From NCBI GenBank assembly GCA_020912385.1, contig CP087217.1, positions 1,240,001 through 1,304,000 of the forward strand: DNA of 64,000 nucleotides, written 5' to 3'. This DNA is from Neofusicoccum parvum (Eukaryota > Ascomycota > Dothideomycetes > Botryosphaeriales > Botryosphaeriaceae). The position numbers and the translations under genes were made by a program. Shown here piece after piece: positions 54,227-64,000 of this stretch. A model generated the notes under the pieces. That model worked only from the letters and a program-made list of their open reading frames with translations, did no database searches and had not been told where the DNA came from. Position 1 is the stretch's first letter; the number at the start of each line of letters is the position of its first letter.

Positions 54227-57200
54227 ATAAATAAATAGATTTATTTTCATCCCGATTTAGCTCCCTTACGGGTCTATACGAGGTAGGCTATCTATAGTAG
54301 TTTATACGAGGGGGAAAATCTTTTCTAGGTAGAAAACCTCTCCTCTTTTTTATATTAGGTGCGTTACTTCTTCTTTTCCTATTTTTCTACTTACTAGTAG
54401 TAGCTACTATAGTAGTCCTATAATTATCCTAGGTATTAATTCCTAGCTCTCTTATTCCATCCTAGTCTTCTTAGTTTACTAGGTTCTCCTAGTCCTCTTA
54501 GTTTTCCTAGTCTATTTCCTTCGCTAGGCTAAATTAGCCTAGTAGTCCTAGCTTTAGAAACTACTTTATAGCTATATAGACTTCTTTCTTTATTATTAGT
54601 AGAGTACGGTAGTCTATAGTTTAAGCTTTATAAAGTATCTAGGCTCTACCTGCTTAGAAGTAAGGATAGAATAAGAGGATATACTTTAGAGTTTATCTAT
54701 ACTAGCTGTATAGGTATATAGGGCTTGGATGGTCTAGTACTTTACGTCTAGAGAGGTAGTCCTCTAGTCTAATATATTCTATTCTTAGTAGGGTAAGGAG
54801 TGTACTCTATAGTTTTAATAGGCTACTATGTAGTTGCTTAATCTTTAGGTTTTAGGATGAACTCTAGACTACTAGTTTCTTCTCTTACCTAGTTTACTCT
54901 ATCTACCTCTTTTTCTACTGCTCCCTTATTACTATACGGAGTTAGGTTCTCTATAGTAGTTTTTATATATTAGGTAGGTAGCTACTAAGAAGGGAATTTA
55001 CTCTCCCCTTAAGTAGCTTTCCTCTAGCTGGGCTAGCTATTCCCTTTATACTAAATGCTACTCTAGCTACTACTTTAATATCCCTATATATTGCCTTAAT
55101 TACTACCGTTACTAGTCCTTCCCTAGTCCGGATAGAGTGGGCCAAGGTTAGTTTATCTAGGTGTAGTAGGAGGGGGGGAATCCTAGTCTTATATTCTAGT
55201 ATTTACGTAGGAGTAGACTTATAGGTACCTGCTATAGTGCGTAGGTACTGGTTCTAGATCTTCTTAAGGGGTTTAGTTACTATTCTTCTCCACCCTAGGG
55301 AACTCTCTAGCGTGTGCTATATACTACACCTATAGGTGAGGACTGGCCTTATTATAGCTATATAGATATAGCGCGCCTTAGTAAAGGAAGCGCCCTAGGT
55401 TGATATAGTAAGCCTAGTAAGGAATATATACTATCTAGTGGCTTTAGTACTAGTTTCCTTAATATATAGGCTCCACCTTAGCTTACTATTAATATAAACG
55501 CCTAGTATCTTAATTAGTAGCTCTGGGTTTCCCTTAAAGCTAGGAATCTAGATTTTTACCGCTATATTAAACCTACGTGGTTTCCTACTGAAGTGGATGA
55601 GGTGGTACTTATCTAGGGAGAAGGCTAATCTATAGGTAGCTACCTACTTTTTATAGGTCCTATTTACTCCTTTAAGCACCCTATAGTTATGCTCTATAGA
55701 CCTACTAAAGGTTAGGATGTTTGTATTATCTATAAACCTAAGGGGGAATATATTCCCCCTTCTAAGCTCTATAAGGAGGTTGGAGGTAAAGAAGAAGTAT
55801 AGGATTAGTAATAATAAGGAGCCTTATAGGATCCCTATAGGAGTAGAGATAGCCTGGCTTATATATCCTCTAAAGAGGAGCTATATTAACCTTTTACTTA
55901 GAAAGAAGTAGGTGAACCTCTCTACCTAGCCTAGTAGCCTTATAGCTTTTATGTTATAAAGGAGTCTCTTATAGGACATATAGTCGTATACCCTAGAGAT
56001 ATCTAAGCTGAGGATAGAGGCTACTAGGCCTAGATTCTATTTCTAGATAGCGTGGATTTATTCTATAAGAAGACTAAGAGTAGTAACCGCTAATCTACTC
56101 CTCCTAGCTCCTATCTAATAGTCTAGGAGGAGGTAGTTAGTTTTAGTAGCCTAGGAGATTCTATCTACTACAATCCGCTTAAGCAGCTTGCCTAGTATGT
56201 TAAGTAGAGTAATTAGTCTATATATCTTTACCTTAGTATAGTCTTCTCTCTGTAGTTTCTTTAGTACTATAGTAGTAGAGGTTTTAAACTGTCTAGGATA
56301 GTAGGCTAGTGCTAGGTATCTCTAAAAGAGTCTAGTAATTAGCTTACCTAGTACTTATATATACTGCTTTAGGATTTTATTAATAATCTTATCTAGCCTA
56401 GATACCTTATCTAGGGGAAGCTATTTAATAGTGTAGAGTACCTACTCTTCTATAATATCCTATAAGATTTCTACTAGGGCTGGATATATATACTTATCTA
56501 GGTTAGAGAGGTTGGCTTCTTTTAGTAGAGGAAAGAACTAGCTTTAAAGGATATTAGTTTTTATCTAAATATTATAGTATAGTTGTCCTTCTATATCCTA
56601 GAGTAAGGGAAACTAGGATAGAGCTAGTAGCTCTAGTACCCTTATTCTAGCTTATTTTAAGAGTTTCTAGATAGCGCCTAGGTTTAAGGTGATTTTAACT
56701 ACTATTTAACGCTATACTTTTATCCTATTCCTCCTAATTTACCTCTTCTTATTATTAGCTATAGCTTAGTAGATCACCTAGTCCTCTTTTCTACCTATAG
56801 TAGTCTACTTTCTCCTAGTAGCTCTAGCCTATTAGACTAGTTTAGAGCATTCTCTTATCTACTATATAGTAGCCTAAGGTGAGGGTTTTACTACTAGGAT
56901 AGTTTTCTAGACTGTTATTTAGATAGCTACCTAGAGCTACTTAGTAAATTAGTCTATATCTCTCTTAGTATCTAGTAGGAGGTTTTCTAACCTTAAGACT
57001 CTAGCTTAGAGGGTCTTATTAGTTCTCTCCTAGTCCGCCTTTTTCTATTATAGCCTGGGGGGTTGCGAGGCTGCTAGGGTAGGAGAAATATTAAATATAG
57101 TAATTATAGATAGGTGATTAGAGGAGGATTCTAGTTTCTAAGAGATTCTATAGCGTAGGATCCTCTCCTCTAGCTAGTAGGTGGTGAAGATAAGGTTAAT

Positions 57201-59770
57201 TATACTTTTACTATTATTAGTTTTCCTGGTAATAGTTCCCCTTAGTAGGGCTAGGTTAAGGTTGGCTATAGTAGCTATCTTAATTAGATTATCTAAGAGG
57301 CTATATTAGGTAGGGGAGGTAATACCTTCTTAGAGAAGGTAATAGAGGTTAAAGTCTCTAAGTAGGATATATTCTCTAGGCCTATTTAGAGCCTTTAAGA
57401 GGAGTGGTAGAATATCTATAGCTATACTAGTATAGGAGAGAGGTGGCGGGTTATAGTAGTTATAAATATAGATAGTATATAATAGGGTGTTAATAGTAAG
57501 GGTAATAAGATCTAGGGAGTAGATAGTTTCCTACTAGGATTCTAGGATAAGGATCTTACTTATTAAGAAGTAGGTTCTCGCTTCTCCTTTATAGATAGAT
57601 AGATAAATTTATTTTCATCCCGATTTAGCTCCCTTACGGGTCCATGCGGGGAAGGCTATCTATAATAGTTTATACGAGGGGAAAAATCTTTCCTAGATAG
57701 AAAACCCCTCCTCTCTTTATATTAGGTGCGTTACCTTTTCTTTGCCCGTTTTTCCTACTTACTAGTAGTAGCTACTATAGTAGTCCTATAATTATACTAG
57801 ATGTTAATTCCTAGCTCTCTTATTCTATACTAGTCTCCTTAGTCCACTAGGTTCTCCTAATCCTCTTAGTTTTCCCGGTCTATTTCCTTCGCTAGGCTGA
57901 ATTAGCCTAGTAGCCCTAGTTTTAGAAACCACTCTATAGCCGTATAGACTCCTTTCTTTATTATTAGTAGAGTATAGTAGTCTATAGTTTAAGCTGGCTT
58001 CTCCTTTATAGGGGAAGATAGTATAGTAAGCGGGATATTTAACTATTATCTTAACTCTAGGGTTTTTCTAGGGTTCCTAGATAGCTAGAATATAGTAGGT
58101 TCTTAGGTCTAGTTCTTTATAGAGGGGGATTATTACCTTATCCATACACTTATTAACGTTGTACTGTATAATTGATAGTAGTATTATATTTAGTATTAAT
58201 TATCTCCTATGTCTATATTAGGTTACGTTAGGGAGGTAGAGCTAGCCTATATAGATAGAACTACCTCTTCTAGGTTTATCTCTAGGGTATATTGGGAACT
58301 GCGTAGTCCTATACTAGAGAAGATTATCTAGCTAGATAGAGAGAGTCTACTAAGATCTCTAGATCTATCTAGGCCTCTCTTTAGCTTCTTCTTCTATAAT
58401 TCCTCTATTCTAATCCTTTTTTTAGACCTTACTAGAGTCTATTCTTCTTATATCTATTACTAGGGCTGAGTTCTTTCTCTATATCCTCCTAGGTTTATTA
58501 GGCGGGTACTATTTACTCTAGCCTAGTTTGCCCTACGTATAGAGCAGGAGTTACTCTATGTATTATACTTCTAGTTATAGTTAGTATATTATATTTCTTC
58601 CTTAGTATACTCTCTAGTATTATAGCTGTCTATATACTTACTATACTTAGCCTCCTTTCTACAGTGGCTGGTAATATAGCTATAGGCCTAGTACTTAAAG
58701 CACTAGGTGACTGTGAATAAAGGACTGTAGTATTCCGTAGTATAAAGGGAGTAATTATAGATGATGCCCTTTATAATTACCTAGTTAGTAGTCTCTAGGT
58801 TAGTAGTGCTAAGTATTACTACTAAGTGGGTTTTCTCTATAAGGAGCTTTCTTTTTAGCTAGGCTATCTTACTAACCTAGAGGCTAGAGTGTAGAGATAT
58901 ATTCTACTTCTAGATTATCTTAATAGCCTATAGGTTATTAGTATTAATGCCTTTAAGTGGGATATTATATACTAGTACTAAGTATATCTACTAGTTAGGT
59001 CTAACCTTCCTACCCAGCTCTAAGGTCTAATCTTAGTCTTTTAGTAGTTCTGTCCTAGTGTTTGGGTTAGGGATAAAGATTCTAATATCTCTACTTAGGA
59101 GCTTCCTTACTATAAGGACTTTTTTATAGGTAAATCCCTTACCTACTTAGATCTTTTAGATGATAGCTTTATTGGAGAGTAAAGTAATTTCCTACCTATT
59201 CTATTACTTAGGGAAGTACAGGGTGAGTTCTATAGTAATAAGGGGAGTAGGTGGCTTTAGGGTTATCTAAGCTATAATCTATAACTACTTTAGGACTATA
59301 GGTTAGAGAGGTACGTTAATAGCCTTCTTAACCTCCTAGATTTCCTTTATAATATCCTTAAGGCCTGGGTCCTTAGGATTGGCCTCCTAGAGGATAGTAG
59401 TAAATTCCTAGAAGATTATCTTAGTAACGCTAAGAAAATTTTTTAGCTAGGAAGAGAGAGCTAGGGGGTCGCTACCTAGTATCTATAGGGCCTACTAGAT
59501 GATTTCGAGTGTTTTATTTGCTCTATTAATATACTCTATACTAATAGGAGCCTACTTGGGTGCCTATTAGCTATACTATAGGTAGTAGGGTTGGATGCCT
59601 TAGGAGGATATTTTATTCCTCTTCTAGTCCTCTTCTTCTATCTTAGTGTAGTTACTGCTACTAGGGTTATTGTATAGCTGGTTTTAAAGCTAGAAAGAGT
59701 CTCTAGGGCTCTCTTCTAGCGCTATAGCTTGAGATCGATTTTTTAGTACGGTTATATTTTAATAAGAGAT
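54225..59770 (-). mobile_element. Most complete RIPed LINE copy, minus strand
   Basis: The 3' tail (AAATAAATAAATAG) is at about 54225. Reverse transcriptase lies near 55730, where FIDD has become FIDN (a G-to-A change); endonuclease follows to 57594, and ORF1 from about 58010 to 59750. A 5'-truncated LINE end is inserted at 57595-57996. About 5.1 kb without the insertion. No open frame of useful length; not functional. ORF1 remnants (SIEYINRANKTLEII) differ from the LINE at 47445. Confidence 0.72.
57595..57996 (-). mobile_element. Nested 5'-truncated LINE insertion
   Basis: About 400 bp of LINE 3' end with a (GATA)n tail at its left, flanked by the 15-bp duplication GCTTCTCCTTTATAG (57580-57594 and 57997-58011). 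The homologous site at about 42420-42450 is empty. This is the usual outcome of target-primed reverse transcription. Confidence 0.8.
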
Positions 59771-59914
59771 AGCGGCTATACTATAATATATAGGGGTTAT
59801 CCTATTTATTTATTTACTACCTTGATGGCTGTTTATATCTTTATAGTGTTCTATAGGAATGGGTGAGACTAGTTTATTTTTACTTTATAGTTTATTACTC
59901 TAAACTGGTATTAG

Positions 59915-60095
59915 TATTAGAGTCTGAAGCCTCAGGAGAAGCCTCAGAGGATCATTGGCAGTCACGTGATACCAAGCCCTCTTTGTATTTAAGTTCTCTT
60001 CTTTATTCTTCTTCTTCTTCTTCTCTTTAAGTCTTAGCTTAACGTACATAGCGCAATAAACCTTTCAGTGATCATCCTGAGGTTGAGCCCTGACA
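59915..60095 (+). repeat. Solo 181-bp LTR, little mutated
   Basis: TATTAGAG...CCCTGACA with perfect duplication ATTAG (59910-59914, 60096-60100). Has fewer transitions than the copies at 39027 and 53570. Confidence 0.85.
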
Positions 60096-60100
60096 ATTAG

Positions 60101-60278
60101 GGTGGTCTTTTAAATGCTTACGTGGGAAGGCTGCTCTTACACTTCGAATATAATAGAATTAGGAAGATATAACTAAGAAGGATGTAGCTTCATTATAATA
60201 TAATGCTAAACCCACCCCTTTATGGCGAGCTAGTCTACTGGCCAAGCCAGGATGCATTTGCCTAGCTTGAAGTCGCCA
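60101..60278. other. Transition from repeat block to GC-normal DNA
   Basis: TA-rich character fades out over this stretch. No feature recognised. Confidence 0.45.
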
Positions 60279-60692
60279 TTATGACCGGGTCGCTTCTTGT
60301 CTGTCAAATTTTTCATCCTCCACTTCCGTTGTAGCCTCGGACATGGTGTCGGAACGGAGCTCAAATATGGCCTCTTGAGGCTCCGTGACGGGATTTATGT
60401 TCGATAAGTATGGCGGCGGAGTGGCGAGTCCGTCGGGACCGACGTAGATGGGGTAGTAAGCCATTGGTGGACTGGGATTTCCGTTCGACTGAGTGTATGA
60501 ACGCTCTGTCCTCCAACCGAAGACCCGATGACGGAACCATGCAAGGCGAGCTCGGCATTTGTCGAAGAATAGTCGGCGTCGGCGTCGACCTTCGAGGATG
60601 ACCTCGAGTATGGCAGGGTTTTCGGTCGTGATTAGGATGAAGAGGCACACAGTTCTTAAGGATTTTGATAAGGCGGGCCATACCTCCGCTTC
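60279..60692 (-). CDS. Possible hypothetical protein exon
   Basis: A minus-strand frame is open for 138 codons from 60692 to the stop at 60279, without an ATG at its start. The closing TAG at 60695-60693 could be a splice acceptor. The product contains a hydrophobic stretch (VCLFILITTENPAILEVIL), a basic run (EGRRRRRLFFDKCR) and a Pro/Tyr-rich segment (PMAYYPIYVGPDGLATPPPY). A TATA-like TATATAAG on the minus strand (about 60698-60706) lies just upstream, which would argue against an upstream exon. No family recognised; low confidence. Confidence 0.3.
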   Translation of the reverse strand, partial: EAEVWPALSKSLRTVCLFILITTENPAILEVILEGRRRRRLFFDKCRARLAWFRHRVFGWRTERSYTQSNGNPSPPMAYYPIYVGPDGLATPPPYLSNINPVTEPQEAIFELRSDTMSEATTEVEDEKFDRQEATRS

Positions 60693-60699
60693 CTACTCA

Positions 60700-61803
60700 G
60701 CTTATATACATGGCTGTTGCAAGTCTATCCGGGAGAGCCCCGGTGGCCCGTAGGGGTAGCGGTGGACGTTGTTCCTCTAAGAGATTGCGGGAAGCTGGAA
60801 TCCGTAGCTGCTCTTGTCTCTTGGGGGGATAGCCAGGTTTCCGTCCGCTGGCTGCGAGTATGAAAAGTAGCGACGCAGGTGCTTCAGAGCGTGAAGGTGG
60901 GTGTGCGCAATCCGCCTTTCACCATGAATTAGGCTGCCGGTCGCGCGAATTGTGGCAGAGGATTTGTGCAGGCAAAGTGCTAATAGGCAGCTAGCGGTTT
61001 ACTGGAAATGGCTCAGGATGGAATTCTAACAATCCGCTTTAGCGGAAACCATCTTGAGCATTTGTTGTCCGCCTCCATCCCGCCAGAGAGTCAGGTTCAG
61101 CGTCTCGCCCTGGTGGGTACGCCTGCACAGCCCCTCGCTTAGGCATGGCCCGTAACTACGGTGCGGATCGGAGTAGGGCTCCCCCGCGAAGTACACACGG
61201 AGCACAGTCTTTGCCCCGATTTTCGTAGTACCACATTTATCCTTGGCTTGTTCGTTAATGGCAAGTACAGGGCTCTCTCGCGCTGTCGACGGCTAAAGGG
61301 AGGAAACCAAAACAGATGGAGCCGACCTTAGTCAGCCCCTAGAATCCCTGTGTGTCCGGAAGCGAGGGCGGTAGCAACACCACTAATAGAATCAGGCGCG
61401 GTAAGTGAAGCCTGGCTCCGGATGCACTACACACCATCCCGATGAAGCACGGCCCTATGGAGACGCGGAGGAAGAAGTCGCGCATCCGGAAATAGAAGTG
61501 TGGGGTTAGCGCTGGGCATGTCGCTATTTTAAAAGCGAGGGATGTGTGTATAGCGCCTGCGCGAGGACACGGTGTTAAGTAAATCTCGGTTGGGAAATCT
61601 TGGCCGATCGCTCGCCCATACCACTGCCCGCTGCACGACCAAACAGAATATCTCCGCACCGCCTTGTGATTGGGGGGTTTGACGATACCGTCTACCTCCA
61701 TGACAGCAAATTGTACTATGTTCTCGTTTCTTAGGTGGCAAAAATATATGATATTTCCGTGTTTGTATACTGTATAATCTATCAGGAAGAGATGAAGGAT
61801 TCT
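60700..61803. other. Intergenic stretch with unassigned open frames
   Basis: On the minus strand, frames open for about 70-90 codons without start codons (for example about 61293-61026, preceded by a pyrimidine-rich TTTAG), and a 120-codon ATG frame lies at 61701-61339. They may be exons of an unrecognised gene or chance. No domain recognised. Confidence 0.3.
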
Positions 61804-63486
61804 TCATGCAACTTTCGCCGCCTTGCAACTTCGAGAAGCTGCTTCAACGCTGCAGCCAAGCTTCCTCTTCCTAGAATTTTCCAATATTGAACCTGACGCC
61901 TCCGTTTCCCCGCCCGATGCTTGCATCACATCCTCATTCAGCTGATTAGATGCACCTTCTACCGCGTCTTCCATCTCCTCCCTCGCGTCGTCACCAGTCT
62001 CATTTTTCTGCTCAATTACGAATGGGAGACCGTGATGCTCACCGAGATGCGTGAGGAATTCAGGTGGAGAGTAGTCCGTACCGTCACTCTCGCACAGTGG
62101 GTGAGGGCATCGAAGCGGAGATCTACCTTCTCCGAACAGTTGCTCGGCATTGGCATCGACGACTTTGCGTTCCAATTCCAGCTCCACACTCGATTTACAC
62201 ACGCTCCGGATGTGGCTAAGAATGTGCCCTCTGATGTTGCCTGCTGGGAACTGGCGATACCTTTCCGATGGCTTGCCTTTCTTACCGAGGCAGAAAGGGC
62301 ACAGCGAAGCAAACACGGCAACCCCTTTCTTGACCAAGTTCCCGCAGAAGGGGTCTGCGAGGTTCGTCAAGTGTTGCTCGCAATGCTGCTCCCAGTCAGA
62401 ATCTGAAGTTGCCCACCATGCGCACTGGTGGCAGAAGAATGTCTTATCTTCCAGTGTGGCATCGCAGGGCACGTTGTGAACCTCTGCCAGGTGGACTTTC
62501 AGTTCCGCGGAGTTGACAGGTTTTGCTGTGCAGCCAAGCCAACCGCAGCGCTGCTTAAAGCGATTGGCGTGTATTGTCATATGAGTAGAGATATCGGCCA
62601 GTTGCTTATCGACAAAGTCGAAGCAACAGTGGTTCCAGAGGCACCTGGAAATTCGCAGCTCACTGAACACATCGATGCCTTGAAGCGCCATTCCGTTGCC
62701 TTCCAGCTTTTCGCCACTATCTTCGGAAGCCTGGAGGGCCGGAGGTGCGCCTGTGGCCACGGAGGCTGGAGGTGCGCATGTGGCCGTGGAGGCTGGATGG
62801 GTTGGAACTTCCACGGATCTTAGCACACACGCCTCCTTCGCCTTTTCGCATAACTTGGCTCTGTGATTCTTATAGCACGTGATAAGGTGGTTGTTGAAAC
62901 AAAGCGGCCCACGCCTGCTGAAACGATGAGAAACTGCGCCTTTTGCAAACAGGAATGGGGTTGTTTGGGTGTTGACTTACTTCTTAGCTGGAAGGAGACA
63001 CCATGGACACTTGTCGACAGTATGGTCTATACCCGGGATGGGGTAGGACAGACGCCAGGGGCTAGGGTCCGCCATCTTAATCAATGGGTCGACCGCCTTT
63101 TGGATAGGTAGCGCATTGCCGTCCTCTTCCAGATAGAAATTACGAATGGCCTCGGCTCTGATGGTGTCATACTTGAGTAGAATACCAACCCACCGACTTG
63201 CTATCGGGCGTACTCGTTCGATCGTACCTTCCTGAATGGTTTCAAATCTGTCCTCTGACGAGGATGATGCGTCTGAGTCATCGCTTTCCCGGTCGCCCTC
63301 GAAGTGTCGGCTCCATCTATCGCGAAGCGCTTGCCTCTGCTCGCGCCTGTGTTGTAGAACATCCTGGGTGGATCTGCTCACACGAGGAGCGCGCACTCCC
63401 GACTTCTTCAGGGATGCCGTACTCCGCTTAGGCGCCTGGCCGTCACGCTTGAACGACATCGATCGCACATAGTCTATTCTGCCCAT
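61804..63486 (-). CDS. Multi-finger C2H2-like protein
   Basis: Exons 62981-63486 and 61804-62914 on the minus strand join across a 66-nt intron (GTAAGT...CAGCAG) to give 538 residues. The splice unites CPWCLLPAKK with RGPLCFNNHLITCYKNH, completing a finger that neither exon holds alone. ATG 63486 is the first of the frame. Further Cys/His clusters follow: CLWNHCCFDF...HMTIH, CGWLGCTAKP...HLAEVH, FFCHQCAWW...HCEQH, LCPFCLGKKG...HILSHIRSVC and LRCPHPLCES...HLGEHH. A Lys/Arg-rich end (SRKRKLG) may be a nuclear signal. The N-terminal part is basic and Ser/Asp-rich. A nuclear, possibly regulatory role is inferred. The spacing is irregular compared with classical C2H2, as in many fungus-specific proteins. 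Confidence 0.8.
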
Positions 63487-63507
63487 GTCTTGGACGTCTC
63501 CAAACAC

Positions 63508-64000
63508 GAGGGCTTGCGTATGGACGCCGACAATATTTGTCGAACGGTGCGAGAAAGTAAGACGCCGCTGTCTTGTAAATTAAGGCTATCTGAGCTAACT
63601 ATATACTACGCATTTGAAAGAACACAGTGGCTCTTTCATTAACCTTGGCTATAGTAAGAAGGGGAGCAAAGGGGTAGTGTTGAGGCTAGTGTAGCTTTTG
63701 TTGAACGAAAGATGAAGCACGTGATTGCGGGCACGTGTGGTTGACAATATTGGACTGGTAAGGCATAAATGACTCGGTTTTGTCGTGCCCCATGATCTGC
63801 ATCCGCTCGGCCACTGTGACAGTTTCTATGATGCAGGATCAGATTCCATTCGTCGAGATAGGGCAGGGTATCTTGTGGGTTACTCACTGTCTAGAATAGC
63901 CCCTGCGCCTCTTCGGAAACAGTATGGTGTCAGTGCCTCACTGTAGCCAGCGCGGCGGCCGAGTTCGGTGAGTTGATACTCGAGAGTAGAGTATTTGAGG
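63508..64000. other. Right edge of window, nothing recognised
   Basis: Presumed promoter of the C2H2-like gene, then sequence without a supported feature up to the window end. Confidence 0.4.

Noticed and set aside
1..64000. CRISPR arrays, bacterial operons or phage genes
   Set aside because: None seen; introns and fungal protein families show the DNA is eukaryotic, and all direct repeats are explained by LTRs, LINE tails or simple repeats.

Overview
The window is nuclear DNA of a filamentous ascomycete (Pezizomycotina). Evidence: short GT-AG introns of 46-160 nt with CTGAC/CTAAC-like branch sites, HET-domain genes, a fungal C2H2 gene style, a dispersed 5S rRNA gene, intron-containing tRNA genes, and long AT-rich blocks of retroelements in which Trp/Gln codons have become TAG/TAA on both strands, the signature of repeat-induced point mutation (RIP). 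The species cannot be told from the sequence.

Positions 1-24.4 kb are a gene-bearing, GC-normal arm: a LaeA-like methyltransferase (5' end outside the window), a C2H2-type nuclear protein, a 5S rRNA gene with a truncated 5S copy beside it, two unrelated multi-pass membrane proteins, tRNA-His(GUG), a HET-like protein, tRNA-Gly(GCC) with a 63-nt intron, a kelch-repeat single-pass membrane protein, a secreted GH27 glycosidase, and a DUF89/ARMT1-type metal-dependent phosphatase.

Positions 24.5-44.3 kb are a nest of retroelements. An AT-mutated non-LTR (LINE) 3' end is split by a heavily RIPed Ty3/gypsy element (295-bp LTRs, target duplication CTAGA). That element is split in turn by a young, un-RIPed Ty3/gypsy chromovirus (28890-36089) with two identical 446-bp LTRs, target duplication ATCGG, intact gag and pol, a canonical -1 slippery heptamer with a downstream hairpin at the gag stop, and an intact antisense ORF that overlaps the 3' end of pol. 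Right of the nest are a truncated third gypsy family (181-bp LTR) and LINE pieces.

Positions 44.3-47.1 kb are a GC-normal island with one intact two-exon HET gene. Positions 47.1-60.1 kb are a second retroelement block: a LINE ORF1 with RIP stops interrupted by a solo LTR that reads as identical to the young chromovirus LTRs, several minus-strand LINE copies with GATA/AAATA tails, and solo 181-bp LTRs. Positions 60.1-64 kb return to GC-normal DNA with a two-exon C2H2 gene and weaker candidates.

The most notable material is in the young chromovirus: the gag-pol frameshift signal, the six-cysteine coiled-coil antisense protein, a candidate self-primed reverse-transcription signal, and the survival of three mutually identical LTRs inside DNA that was otherwise destroyed by RIP.
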